In this document: positions 1 through 8,084 of the stretch, one piece after another
Layout: each line of letters begins with the position of its first letter
Position numbering within the stretch: position 1 is the first letter of the stretch
Assembly: GCF_013415885.1 (NCBI RefSeq)
Contig: NZ_CP058910.1
Location: 3,906,001 to 3,970,000 of the forward strand
Reading direction: 5' to 3'
DNA: 64,000 bases
Source of the DNA: Halosimplex rubrum
GTDB taxonomy: Archaea; Halobacteriota; Halobacteria; Halobacteriales; Haloarculaceae
Program-made: the position numbers and the translations under genes
Notes under the pieces: model-generated
Databases searched by the model: none
Seen by the model: the letters and a program-made list of their open reading frames with translations, nothing else
Told to the model about the DNA's origin: nothing

Positions 1-254
1 ACGTGACGATGGAGACGGCCGCCGAGCGGGTCACCGACCCCCTCGCCGGCGTCATCCTGACGGGGATGGGCGAGGACGGCGCGGTCGGCATCCGGGCCAT
101 CCACGAGGCCGGCGGCTACACGGTCGCACAGGACGAGGCCACGTCCGCGGTCTTCGGGATGCCCAAACGAGCCATCGAGACCGGCTGCGTCGACGGCGTG
201 GCGCCGGTCAACGACGTGGCGGCGGCGATACTCGACGCATTCGAGGTGACCTAA
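1..254 (+). CDS. cheB: CheB protein-glutamate methylesterase, C-terminal end only
   Basis: This is the last 84 codons or so of a gene that begins before the window. It encodes the end of the methylesterase domain that removes methyl groups from taxis transducers. The stretch LTGMGEDGAVG carries the conserved aspartate of the CheB Ser-His-Asp catalytic site, and GMPKRAIETG matches the end of the family's domain. The serine and histidine lie outside the window. The stop codon TAA is immediately followed by the cheA ATG, so the two genes are one operon. The apparent internal GTG at position 3 is not a real start. Confidence 0.92.
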   Translation, partial: VTMETAAERVTDPLAGVILTGMGEDGAVGIRAIHEAGGYTVAQDEATSAVFGMPKRAIETGCVDGVAPVNDVAAAILDAFEVT

Positions 255-2504
255 ATGGACGACCAGTATCTAGACGCGTTTATCCGAGAGAGTGAGGAAG
301 CGATCACCGACCTGAACAACTCGCTGCTCGACCTGGAGAGCGACCCCGACGACCAGGCCGCGATGGACCAGATCTTCCGGACGGCCCACACGCTGAAGGG
401 CAACTTCGGCGCGATGGGGTTCGAGGACGCCAGCGACCTGGCCCACGCCATCGAGGACCTGCTCGACGCGATGCGCCAGAACGAGATGGCGGTCACCCCC
501 GAGCGGATGGACCTCATCTTCGCTGGCGTGGACATGATCGAAGTCATCGTCCGCGAGATCGAATCCGAGGGCGAGTCGACCACCGACACCGCCGAGATGG
601 TCGCGCAGTTGCGCGCCGTCATGGAGGAGAGCGACGCCGATTCCGAGTCCGGCGAGGCGCCCGACACGGCCGCCGATGCCGACGCAGGTAACGACGGCGC
701 GAGCGTCGACAGCGAGGCCGCCGACGGGAGCGCCGCGGACGGTGTCGACGCCGCCGCGGTCGAGGCCTTCGACGTGTCGGCCGGCGACGCCGAGGGACGG
801 GTCGTCCGCGCGGACGTGTCGGTCGGCGAGGGCGACATGCTGGGCGTCGACGCGATGCTCGCGCTCGACCGGATCACCGACGCCTTCGACCTGCTCGACG
901 CCGACCCCGACCGCGAAGCGATCGAGGACGGCGAGTTCGAGGAGACCTTCGCGCTCGCGCTCGACGCGCCCGGCGCCGACGCCGCCGCGGCGGAACTCGA
1001 CGCGATCGGCGCCGTCGAGGACGCGGACGTGGTCGACGTGACCGGCGCGCTGGGCAGCGGGGACGGAGGCGACGCGGACGACGACGGAACTATCGCGGAC
1101 GCGACCGGAGACCCCGACCCCGCGGACGACGCGCCCCAGGCGGCTTCCGGCGGCGACGACGGCGCCTCCGTCGACGAGATCAAGTCCGTCCGCGTCGACG
1201 TCGACCAGCTCGACGACCTGCACGGGCTGGTCGAGCAGCTGGTCACGAGCCGCATCAAGCTCCGTCGAGCCGTCGAGACCGACGACCTGTCCGGCGCCTC
1301 GGAGAACCTGAACGAGCTCGACAAGATCACGGCGAACCTCCAGAACACGGTGATGGACATGCGGCTCATCCCGCTGAAGAAGGTCGTCGGCAAGTTCCCG
1401 CGGATGGTCCGGGACCTCTCGCGCGAACTCGACAAGGACGTCGAGTTCACCATCGAGGGCGAGGACATCGAGCTCGACCGCACCATTCTGACGGAGATCT
1501 CGGACCCGCTGATGCACATCATCCGCAACGCGCTCGACCACGGGATCGAGGCGCCCGCCGAGCGCGAGGCCGCCGGGAAGGACCCGACCGGTCACGTCGA
1601 ACTGCGCGCCTCCCGCGAACGCGACCACGTCATCATCGAGGTCGAGGACGACGGCGCCGGCCTCGACGTGGAGGGGATCAAGCGCAAGGCCATCGAGAAG
1701 GGCGTCCGCTCCTCGGACGAGATCGAGGCGATGAGCGACTCGGCGGTCTACGACCTGGTCTTCCACCCCGGCTTCTCGACGGCCGACGAGGTGACCGACA
1801 CCAGCGGCCGCGGCGTCGGCATGGACGTGGTCCACGACACCGTCACGCAACTGGACGGCTCCGTCAGCGTCGACTCCACCCCCGGCGAGGGCACGACCGT
1901 CTCGCTGCGCCTCCCGGTGACGATGGCCATCGTCAAGGTGCTGTTCGTCGAGGTCGGCGACGAGGAGTACGGCGTCCCGCTGAAGAACGTCGACGAGATC
2001 ACCCGCACCTCCGCGGTCAAGCAGATCAACGGCAACGACGTGATCAAGCACAACGACGACATCTACCCGGTCGTCGACCTGGCCGAGCGCTTCGACGTGC
2101 CGGGCACGCACGCGACCGCCGACGCCGAGGGGGGCGAGACGGCCGCCACCGACGGCGGCGAACCGGCGGACGCGGACGGTGACGCCGTGGACGCGACCGG
2201 CGACGCCGCCGAGGTCGCGAGCGGACCGGCCGGGGACGGCAGCGCCGCGGCGGTCGCGGGCGCGGGGAGCGATGCCGCGGCGGGCGCCGTCGACGCGGCC
2301 GGCGCCGGCGGTGATGAGGGGATGCTCGTCCGCATCCGCGAGTCCGAACGACAGGTCGCGCTGCGCTGTGACGCCGTCAACAGCCAGGAGGAGGTCGTCG
2401 TCAAGCCGCTGGAGGGCATCCTCAGCGGGACGCCCGGCCTCAGCGGGACCGCCGTCCTCGGCGACGGGAACATCGTCCACATCCTCGACGTGGTGACGCT
2501 TTGA
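255..2504 (+). CDS. cheA: CheA chemotaxis histidine kinase
   Basis: The 749-residue cytoplasmic kinase phosphorylates CheY and CheB in response to transducers. The P1 Hpt domain is at residues 1-110 with the phospho-acceptor His45 in FRTAHTLKGN. An acidic linker and a P2-like region follow to about 300. The dimerisation helices come next (IKSVRVDVDQLDDL), then the ATPase domain with N box RNALDHGIEAP and G boxes DDGAGLD and GRGVGMDVV, then the CheW-like P5 domain. P5 is split by about 70 residues rich in Ala, Gly and Asp, encoded near 2095-2315. The ATG follows the cheB stop directly. The acidic linkers are longer than in bacterial CheA, as is usual for haloarchaea. Confidence 0.96.
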   Translation: MDDQYLDAFIRESEEAITDLNNSLLDLESDPDDQAAMDQIFRTAHTLKGNFGAMGFEDASDLAHAIEDLLDAMRQNEMAVTPERMDLIFAGVDMIEVIVREIESEGESTTDTAEMVAQLRAVMEESDADSESGEAPDTAADADAGNDGASVDSEAADGSAADGVDAAAVEAFDVSAGDAEGRVVRADVSVGEGDMLGVDAMLALDRITDAFDLLDADPDREAIEDGEFEETFALALDAPGADAAAAELDAIGAVEDADVVDVTGALGSGDGGDADDDGTIADATGDPDPADDAPQAASGGDDGASVDEIKSVRVDVDQLDDLHGLVEQLVTSRIKLRRAVETDDLSGASENLNELDKITANLQNTVMDMRLIPLKKVVGKFPRMVRDLSRELDKDVEFTIEGEDIELDRTILTEISDPLMHIIRNALDHGIEAPAEREAAGKDPTGHVELRASRERDHVIIEVEDDGAGLDVEGIKRKAIEKGVRSSDEIEAMSDSAVYDLVFHPGFSTADEVTDTSGRGVGMDVVHDTVTQLDGSVSVDSTPGEGTTVSLRLPVTMAIVKVLFVEVGDEEYGVPLKNVDEITRTSAVKQINGNDVIKHNDDIYPVVDLAERFDVPGTHATADAEGGETAATDGGEPADADGDAVDATGDAAEVASGPAGDGSAAAVAGAGSDAAAGAVDAAGAGGDEGMLVRIRESERQVALRCDAVNSQEEVVVKPLEGILSGTPGLSGTAVLGDGNIVHILDVVTL

Positions 2505-2608
2505 TGGCGCTGGGCCACGCAGGTACCGACGTGACCGAACGCACGGGGGACGCCGAGCCGTCGACGCGGGACCGACTCGCGACGCCGACCGACGGGAGGC
2601 GGCCATGA
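2504..2608 (+). CDS. 34-codon bridging small ORF between cheA and cheR
   Basis: This small ORF exactly fills the gap between cheA and cheR. Its ATG shares its A with the last base of the cheA stop (TGATG), and its TGA overlaps the cheR ATG (ATGA). A Shine-Dalgarno-like GGGAGG for cheR lies near its end, at about 2594-2599. The product starts MALGHAGTDVTERTGD and has no recognisable domain. It is more likely a device that carries ribosomes across the gap than a functional protein. The same arrangement recurs at 4637-4729 and 58398-58451. Whether the peptide accumulates is unknown. Confidence 0.5.
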   Translation: MALGHAGTDVTERTGDAEPSTRDRLATPTDGRRP

Positions 2609-3414
2609 GACAGGAGCGCGGTCCCGAGTTCGACGAGCTGCTGAGCTACATCGAGCGCGAACTGGACTTCGAGTCGGGCTTCTACAACGACGCCTACCTC
2701 GACCGGCGGATCAACGCCCGGATGCGCCGCACGGACGCCGACGACTACCGAACCTACCAGCGGCAACTCGAAGCCGACGAGGGCGAGCGCGAGGACCTGC
2801 TCGACTCGCTGTCGATCAACGTCACCGGCTTCTTCCGCAACCCCGAGGCCTGGGAGTCGCTGCGGAGCGTCCTGCGCGACCTCACCGCCGAGCAGCGCCG
2901 GGTCTCCGTCTGGAGCGCCCCCTGCGCGGACGGCCGGGAGCCGTACTCGATCGCCATGCTCGCGCTCGACGACGACGAGATCGACGCCCGACGGGTCGAT
3001 ATCCTCGGCACCGACATCAACCGCGACATCCTCCGGACCGCCCGCGCCGGTCGCTACGAGACCTCCCAGACGACCGATATCGCGGCGGAGCTCGAACCCC
3101 TGGACGCCTCCGAACCCTACGTCGACCGCGAGGGCGACGTGTTCACCGTCACCGATCGCGTGTCGGACCTCGTGGAGTTCGAACGCCACGACCTCATCCG
3201 CGGCCCCGAGAAGCGCGACTTCGACCTCGTGTGCTGTCGGAACCTGCTCATCTACATCGACGCCGACTACAAGGTCCCCATCTTCGAGACGATCACCGGG
3301 TCGCTGACCGACGCGGGCTATCTGATGATCGGCATGACCGAGACGCTGCCCGCGGAGTTCCGCGACCGCTACGACCCGGTCGAGAAGAAACACCGGATCT
3401 ACAGACGCGCCTGA
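2605..3414 (+). CDS. cheR: CheR chemotaxis protein methyltransferase
   Basis: The 269-residue enzyme transfers methyl groups from S-adenosylmethionine to glutamates of taxis transducers, opposing CheB. The N-terminal helical domain is followed by SINVTGFFRNPEAW, typical of CheR. The SAM-binding part has WSAPCADGREPYSIAML and the acidic GTDINRDIL. CRNLLIYI precedes the C-terminal strands. The length is normal for the family. The ATG at 2605 has GGGAGG upstream and overlaps the stop of a small bridging ORF. The stop overlaps the next gene's ATG as TGATG. Confidence 0.96.
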   Translation: MRQERGPEFDELLSYIERELDFESGFYNDAYLDRRINARMRRTDADDYRTYQRQLEADEGEREDLLDSLSINVTGFFRNPEAWESLRSVLRDLTAEQRRVSVWSAPCADGREPYSIAMLALDDDEIDARRVDILGTDINRDILRTARAGRYETSQTTDIAAELEPLDASEPYVDREGDVFTVTDRVSDLVEFERHDLIRGPEKRDFDLVCCRNLLIYIDADYKVPIFETITGSLTDAGYLMIGMTETLPAEFRDRYDPVEKKHRIYRRA

Positions 3415-4640
3415 TGTCACTCTACCAGCTCGAACGCGACGGCGACGTGCAGGAGCTCATCGGCGTGATGCGCCGCAGCGACAAGGCGGAGCTGCGCGCC
3501 CGCGCCGCGGAACTGCTCGGCAACTTCGAGGACCACGACGACCGCGCGGACGTGGTCAACGCCCTGGTGAGCGTCGCGAGCGACGACGACAGCGCCGCGG
3601 TGACCGCCGCCGCGGTCGACTCGCTCGACCAGCTGGGCGGCGACGCCATCGAGCAGCTCATCGCCGAGATGGCCGGCGTCGACATGGGCGAGGGGGCCGA
3701 CTGGATGAAGGCCCAGGCGTTCGCGAAGGCGCTCGACGCCGCCGTGCCGGAACTGCGGATGGCCGCCGCCAACGGCCTCGGTGCCGTCGAGGAGGCCGAC
3801 GCGGTCCCGAAACTCGCCGAGCGCTTCGACGACCCCGACCCGCGCGTTCGCGCCCGCGCCGCCCGCGCCTGCGGCCAGATCGCCGACTCGCGGGCGACCG
3901 ACGGGCTGGAGGGACTGCTGAGCGACGACAGCGCCACCGTCCGCCGGGAGGCCGCCGAAGCGCTGGGGTCGATCGGCAACCGTCAGGCCCTCTCCGCGCT
4001 GTTGCCGCTCTACCAGGACGGCGACGAGCGAGTGCGACGGGTGGCCGTCGGCGCGTTTGGCAACTTCCCGAACGCCCAGCCCGTCGAGTACCTCGTCGCC
4101 TCGCTGACCGACGACTCCCCGACGGTGCGCCGGACGGCCGTCTACTCGCTGGTCGAGCTGCTGGCGAACGTCCCCACGGGCCAGAGCCACGAGATCCGCG
4201 AGACCGTCGTCGAGCAGCTGAGCGAGACCGACGACCGCAACGTCGTCGTCCCGCTCGTCGAGATCCTCGAAGAGAGCCAGCAGGCCGCCCAGCAGCGAAA
4301 CACCGCGTGGCTGCTGGGCCGGGTCACGGAGGACGAGGAGCGCGACCGCGTCGTCGACGCCCTGGTCGACGCGCTGTCGGCCGACGATCAGATGGCGGGT
4401 CAGTTCGCGGCCACCAGCCTCGCCGAACTCGGCGGCGAGGCCGTCGAGGACCGACTGCTCGACCTCGTCGACGACATCGGCGCCCCCGACGAGGCGCGCG
4501 CCCAGGCCGTGTTCACGCTCGGCAAGGTCGGCGGCGAGCGCGCCCGCCAGCGCATCGACAGTCTCCTCGACGAGACCGAGTCCGAAGAGATCCGCAAACG
4601 GGCCTTCTCGGCCATCTCGAAGCTCGGTGGTCGGGGATGA
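3414..4640 (+). CDS. HEAT-repeat protein of the archaeal chemotaxis cluster
   Basis: This 408-residue protein is built almost entirely of PBS-lyase-type HEAT repeats of about 30 residues. Examples are LAERFDDPDPRVRARAARAC and LLSDDSATVRREAAEALGSI. No lyase catalytic function is implied. From published interaction work on Halobacterium salinarum, a HEAT_PBS protein encoded in the che cluster binds the CheF proteins that connect CheY to the archaellum. The position directly before cheF here fits that role. The ATG shares its A with the cheR stop. An upstream in-frame extension exists but lies inside cheR, so it is rejected. Confidence 0.88.
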   Translation: MSLYQLERDGDVQELIGVMRRSDKAELRARAAELLGNFEDHDDRADVVNALVSVASDDDSAAVTAAAVDSLDQLGGDAIEQLIAEMAGVDMGEGADWMKAQAFAKALDAAVPELRMAAANGLGAVEEADAVPKLAERFDDPDPRVRARAARACGQIADSRATDGLEGLLSDDSATVRREAAEALGSIGNRQALSALLPLYQDGDERVRRVAVGAFGNFPNAQPVEYLVASLTDDSPTVRRTAVYSLVELLANVPTGQSHEIRETVVEQLSETDDRNVVVPLVEILEESQQAAQQRNTAWLLGRVTEDEERDRVVDALVDALSADDQMAGQFAATSLAELGGEAVEDRLLDLVDDIGAPDEARAQAVFTLGKVGGERARQRIDSLLDETESEEIRKRAFSAISKLGGRG

Positions 4641-4729
4641 CCGGGGCGCGCTCGCGGACCGGTCCCGGCCGAGCGACCGGGACGGACGGTCGCCGCCGGC
4701 TGCTATCGTCGGGAGGTGACCGACCGTGA
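4637..4729 (+). CDS. 30-codon bridging small ORF between the HEAT gene and cheF
   Basis: This ORF fills the 85-base gap between two chemotaxis genes and overlaps both by four bases. Its ATGA contains the HEAT gene's TGA, and its own TGA overlaps the cheF GTG (GTGA). The strong Shine-Dalgarno sequence GGGAGGTGA for cheF lies at 4711-4719, inside its last codons. The peptide (MTGARSRTGPGRATGTDG...) is Arg/Gly-rich and basic, unlike ordinary haloarchaeal proteins. This suggests the sequence is kept for translation coupling rather than for its product. Confidence 0.5.
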   Translation: MTGARSRTGPGRATGTDGRRRLLSSGGDRP

Positions 4730-5589
4730 GCGACGAACGCGCGCTGGCGGACACCCAGGGCCGGTTCGTCCAGGTCGTCAAGAGCGGCCGGAAGGTCAAC
4801 GACCTGGAGTGGCTGAGCGGACGCGTCCTCCTGTCGAACAAGCGGCTCGTCCTCGCCAGCAACGAGGGCAAACGACAGATCGCGCTGGCGAAGGTCAGCA
4901 CCGTCAAGAACCGCAAGAACGCCAACCAGGCGATGACGGCCGTCTCGGGCTACTTCTCGGTCCAGACCGGGTCCGACGTGTTCCTGGTCGCGCCCGCCGA
5001 CATCGACGCGTTCGAGGAACACCTCTACACCGCCCTGCTGGACGGCGAGGTCGTCCTCGTCAAACACCCCGCGGTCGAGGGCGGCGTCGTCCGGGACATC
5101 GAGTGGGAGAAAGGGCGGATCAACATCGAATCCGACGTGGTCGGGCTGGGCGTCGCCAGCGGTCAGTTCGTCGAGGTCGAGCTGGAGGACGTGGGCGCCG
5201 TCGACGCCAGAGAGGGGACCGTCCGCGGCGACGAGCGCCGCGTCCTCGAAGTCGAACACACCGACGAGGAGGGGACCAGCGTCCAGACGTACATCTCGGG
5301 GACGAGCCGGCACGTCTCCATCCTCGAATCGCTCGTCCGGCAGGGCGAGCTCCAGAACGCGACCGACGCCGACCTCGACCAGACGGAGATGGAGGTCCTG
5401 ATGGCACTGTACTCGGGCGTCTCGCCGTTCGAAATCCCCGAGTTCGTCGGCATGGACGTCGAGGCGGTCGAGGCCATCTTCGACCGCCTCGTCGAGGAGG
5501 GCATCCTCCGCGAGAAGCGCGTCCGCCGCGACGTGCGCCTCAAAGCCCGCGGGCGCAACATCGCCAGCGACGTGATCGGCGACCAGTAG
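4726..5589 (+). CDS. cheF: CheF, archaeal taxis protein linking CheY to the archaellum
   Basis: The 287-residue protein matches the CheF family (formerly DUF439), found only with archaeal chemotaxis systems. In Halobacterium CheF binds CheY, CheD and archaellum accessory proteins and is needed for motor switching. The N-terminal half (SGRVLLSNKRLVLASNEGKR) looks like a PH-like beta domain. The C-terminal part (PFEIPEFVGMDVEAVEAIFD) looks like a helical winged-helix region. It starts at GTG 4726, preceded by GGGAGGTGA at good spacing. It is the last gene of the operon, with the next gene on the opposite strand. Confidence 0.9.
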   Translation: MSDERALADTQGRFVQVVKSGRKVNDLEWLSGRVLLSNKRLVLASNEGKRQIALAKVSTVKNRKNANQAMTAVSGYFSVQTGSDVFLVAPADIDAFEEHLYTALLDGEVVLVKHPAVEGGVVRDIEWEKGRINIESDVVGLGVASGQFVEVELEDVGAVDAREGTVRGDERRVLEVEHTDEEGTSVQTYISGTSRHVSILESLVRQGELQNATDADLDQTEMEVLMALYSGVSPFEIPEFVGMDVEAVEAIFDRLVEEGILREKRVRRDVRLKARGRNIASDVIGDQ

Positions 5590-5649
5590 CCGGAACCGGT
5601 TCTCCGGGTGAGAACTCGAACCGCGAGCGGCGGTCACGCGACCCCCGAC

Positions 5650-6165
5650 CTACAGCGGCGTGCCGCCCCGTTCGCCGTCCTCGCCCGTCGCCGCGGCCGA
5701 CAGCAGGTCGGTCACCGGCTCGCCGTAGTCGTAGCCCGGGACGACGCCCTCCACGTAGGTCCCCTCGACGTACTCGACGAACGTCTTCGCGATGGCGACC
5801 GCCCGGGCGGCGTCGCCGAAGGCGAACTCGTAGGTGACGGCGACGGTGCCGTCGGCGGTCGTCACGTCGAACTCGTCGAGGTCGACCGACGCCCGCGTGG
5901 CCATCGGTGCGTCTTCGAGCCGGCGTTCCAGCGTGTCGAGCCACCCCGACTGGACCGCCTCGCCGACCTCGCCGTCTTCGGCCGCACTGCGGAGCGTCGG
6001 TACCTCGACCCGCACTCGGAAATCCGTCGCGTAGTCGTCGCGTTCGCTCGCCGTCACCTCGGTGTCGAAGACGGTCGTCGTCAGTCGATAGCCGCCGTCG
6101 GCGGCTGCGAACGCGTCGTGACTCTCGAAGGCGTCGCGGGCCTCGGCCGGGATGTCGTCGGTCAT
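5650..6165 (-). CDS. Haloarchaeal conserved protein, DUF5813-like
   Basis: This is a soluble acidic protein of 171 residues. It begins MTDDIPAEARDAFESHDAFA and continues with alternating beta strands, including YRLTTTVFDTEVTASERDDY. It resembles the haloarchaeal DUF5813 family as I remember it, and no function is known to me. The ATG at 6165 is preferred over upstream codons because a T-rich box (CCTTTTGCC) lies about 30 bases upstream, as for a leaderless transcript. It is convergent with cheF, with about 60 bases between the stops. Confidence 0.75.
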   Translation of the reverse strand: MTDDIPAEARDAFESHDAFAAADGGYRLTTTVFDTEVTASERDDYATDFRVRVEVPTLRSAAEDGEVGEAVQSGWLDTLERRLEDAPMATRASVDLDEFDVTTADGTVAVTYEFAFGDAARAVAIAKTFVEYVEGTYVEGVVPGYDYGEPVTDLLSAAATGEDGERGGTPL

Positions 6166-6240
6166 TACCCCTCGATACGGCGTTGGTCGGCAAAAGGGCG
6201 TTGTGTCGCGTTCAGTCGCGGTCGCCGCAAGCGACCGGCC

Positions 6241-6267
6241 ACTCATGCGAGGGGTGGGATTCGAACC
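6241..6267. repeat. 27-bp direct copy of the 3' end of the tRNA-Leu gene
   Basis: The 27 bases at 6241-6267 are repeated exactly at 6365-6391, where they form the T-arm and acceptor end of tRNA-Leu (plus-strand GCGAGGGGTGGGATTCGAAC). A shorter third match, GCGAGGGGTGGGA, lies at 6534-6546. Direct copies of a tRNA 3' end are what integration leaves at attachment sites. No integrase gene remains between the copies, so this would be a relic. Confidence 0.7.
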
Positions 6268-6369
6268 GAACTCAGACGTGCTCGCTCACTCTGTTCGTTG
6301 TGCGCGACTGATAGGCTTCGAATCGTCACCCGACGATTCGGGTCGGCGCGCGGACGCGCCGACCACTCA

Positions 6370-6454
6370 TGCGAGGGGTGGGATTCGAACCCACGGACCC
6401 CTTCGGGAGCGGGTCTTAAGCCCGCCGCCTTTGGCCTAGCTCAGCCACCCTCGC
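6370..6454 (-). tRNA. tRNA-Leu, anticodon TAA
   Basis: On the minus strand the sequence folds as acceptor GCGAGGG paired with CCCTCGC. It has a D arm in GCTGAGCTAGGCCAAAGGC and an anticodon stem GCGGG/CCCGC closing the loop CTTAAGA (anticodon TAA). The long variable arm TCCCGAAGGGGTCC is typical of leucine tRNAs, and the T arm is GTGGGTTCGAATCCCAC. The discriminator base is A, and the CCA end is not encoded. All stems pair, so this copy looks functional. Confidence 0.95.
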
Positions 6455-6560
6455 GCGTCAGGAATTCTCGTGTCTTCCGGGTTGTCGCTTTCGGTCCGGA
6501 TCGGTGTCTAACCGCGAACGTCTGGAAACGAAGCGAGGGGTGGGACTGATACGGATCAGT

Positions 6561-6620
6561 GCAAGCGTTTCCCGGGTCGACCGCACGACCGCGTGCGGTC
6601 GATCCCGGAATGTTTTGCGC
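6561..6620. repeat. Imperfect palindrome of about 60 bp, possible miniature element
   Basis: The arms centre on GGGTCGACCGCAC at about 6574-6586 and GTGCGGTCGATCCC at about 6593-6606, separated by a few bases. Weaker pairing extends outward to GCAAGCG and TTTTGCGC. The same core, GGTCGACCGCACGAC followed by TGCGGTC, recurs inside another inverted repeat at 57469-57551. Two related palindromes in gene-free DNA suggest a small dispersed element. Confidence 0.6.
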
Positions 6621-6683
6621 TAATCCGTTGAGCGAACGCGAAGCGTTCGCGAAGGTCGAAAGACGCCGCAGGCGTCTTTCGGA

Positions 6684-6812
6684 ATTCGAACCCACGGACC
6701 CCTTCGGGAGCGGGTCTTAAGCCCGCCGACGGACTCGCTTCGCTCGCCTGTCGAGCCCTCGCTCGCACGGCTCGCGAGGACGCCGCCTTTGGCCTAGCTC
6801 AGCCACCCTCGC
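6684..6812 (-). pseudogene. Broken tRNA-Leu(TAA) copy with a 57-bp insertion
   Basis: The minus strand repeats the neighbouring tRNA-Leu from the acceptor 5' strand through the D arm, anticodon loop (CTTAAGA) and variable arm to the T loop. Two defects are visible. A 57-base GC-rich insert (6728-6784, containing CGAGCGAAGCGAG) splits it just before the anticodon stem. The 3' half of the T stem and the acceptor are replaced by a hairpin (GAAAGACGCC...GGCGTCTTTC). The insertion is not at the usual 37/38 intron site and the acceptor is lost, so I call it a pseudogene. Confidence 0.75.
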
Positions 6813-6927
6813 GCGTTCGTCCGTCGCCGCTCCGCCGGAATAGCGGTTACGGTCCGGCCGCGCGGCTCGCGAGTCGGCGAGCGAGCGGCGAAGAGATAGA
6901 GAGCGTTCGGAGGGCGCGCCAGCGGAG
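6813..6927. other. Gene-free stretch beside the tRNA locus
   Basis: Together with 6455-6683 this makes a gene-poor stretch of about 470 bases around the broken tRNA. It holds only short palindromes such as AACGCGAAGCGTT near 6646. I see no convincing ORF with haloarchaeal amino-acid composition, and no intact RNA gene. Confidence 0.5.
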
Positions 6928-7200
6928 TCAGACCTCGACGTGGATGTCGGTGAACGGGACCCGAACCATCAGGACGCGGGTCACCGGGCGGCGGCGCAGG
7001 CGAACCCGGACGATCACGGCCGTCAGCGCCCACGAGACCGCCGCGAGCGCGACCGCGAGGGCCGTCACCCCGGGGTACATGACCACCAGGGCGCCGACGG
7101 CGACCGACAGCGACATCGCCAGCGAGACCAGCAGGGTGCGCGCCAGACTGTACTGCGTCGGCAGGCCGGCCGAAGCGACCGGCGGACGAGTCCGTCTCAT
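6928..7200 (-). CDS. Small two-segment membrane protein, unknown function
   Basis: This 90-residue protein has two hydrophobic segments, roughly TLLVSLAMSLSVAVGALVV and ALAVALAAVSWALTAVIV. They are followed by a basic turn (RVRLRRRPVTR) and a short tail ending VPFTDIHVEV. I do not recognise the family. The ATG at 7200 is chosen over the GTG at 7227 because an A/T-rich box (about 7229-7236) lies near the -30 position expected for a leaderless message. It may be alone in its transcript. Confidence 0.6.
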   Translation of the reverse strand: MRRTRPPVASAGLPTQYSLARTLLVSLAMSLSVAVGALVVMYPGVTALAVALAAVSWALTAVIVRVRLRRRPVTRVLMVRVPFTDIHVEV

Positions 7201-7353
7201 CACAGCTGTTCCTACACCGGGCACCACCGTAAAGGTAATCTGAAATACATTTCTGTAGGCGAAGCTACTGAACTGAGTTTCACGAGAGTCGGTGGCACAC
7301 CTTCCAGGTGACCGAGCCGGAGGACGGTCGTCGAGGGAGGACGGGGATCGGTG

Positions 7354-7932
7354 TCAGTCGGAGAGGCGCTCGGGGTCGTCGCTCTCGGTGATGTCGTAGG
7401 CGTAGAACTGCTCGGGTTCGGGGAAGAAGTCGGCGGGGTCGTCGTGGTCGAGCGTGCCGAGGAGCGTCCCGTCGAGGGTCTTGACGTGGGTGTGCATCTC
7501 CTCGCGCTCGACGGCGGTGCGGACGAGCCCGGCCGAGAAGCGCATGTCGTACGAGCCGGCGACGAAGATCACGACCTCCTCGTCGAGGTCGATGCACTCG
7601 GTCACGACGAAGACGAACCCGCCGCTCTCCAGCTGGTAGACGCCCGTCTCGTCGAGGGTGAACGTCTCGAAGCGCTCCCGGAAGTCCTCGGCGTAGTTGT
7701 TCGGGACCACGTGGGAGAGCCCCCAGGCGTCGTCCTCGCCCATCGAGGGCGACAGCGTCGTCGTGTCGCCCGCTGGGATCGCCAGCGTCTCGTAGCCCTG
7801 GTCCTCGCGGTCTTCGGCCATCGCCTGCATGTCTTCGAGCGCGCGCTCCCAGTTGGTCTTCAGTTCCTCGCTGTGGTCGGCGACGATCTCCTTCCGATCG
7901 ACGTCGTCGGGACCGTCGGCGTGGTGGGGCAT
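7354..7932 (-). CDS. Haloarchaeal conserved soluble protein, DUF7529-like
   Basis: The 192-residue acidic protein begins MPHHADGPDDVDRKEIVADH. It has a helical N-terminal part with TNWERALEDMQAMAEDRE, then an alpha/beta region with FVFVVTECIDLDEEVVIFVA and a conserved end with VKTLDGTLLGTLDHDDPADF. I remember similar haloarchaeal proteins as DUF7529, but the identification is tentative and the function unknown. The ATG at 7932 is preferred over the GTG at 7953. No signal peptide or membrane segment is seen. Confidence 0.7.
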   Translation of the reverse strand: MPHHADGPDDVDRKEIVADHSEELKTNWERALEDMQAMAEDREDQGYETLAIPAGDTTTLSPSMGEDDAWGLSHVVPNNYAEDFRERFETFTLDETGVYQLESGGFVFVVTECIDLDEEVVIFVAGSYDMRFSAGLVRTAVEREEMHTHVKTLDGTLLGTLDHDDPADFFPEPEQFYAYDITESDDPERLSD

Positions 7933-8084
7933 ACACTCGGTAACGCGATTCACACAGTAAAGGGTGGTGCAACGGCGGGTCGCCCGTCGGCGGCTCGGGG
8001 TCGAAGGTCCAGTGACGAACGGAGGGTGTCGAGCGAACGTCGGCCCCGATTCCGCCGTTCACGAACGGAACGGGGTTCCGCCGT

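Noticed and set aside
6684-6812. Second tRNA-Leu as an intron-containing functional gene
   Set aside because: The 57-base insert is not at the usual 37/38 site, no clear bulge-helix-bulge is seen, and the 3' acceptor and T-stem strand are missing.
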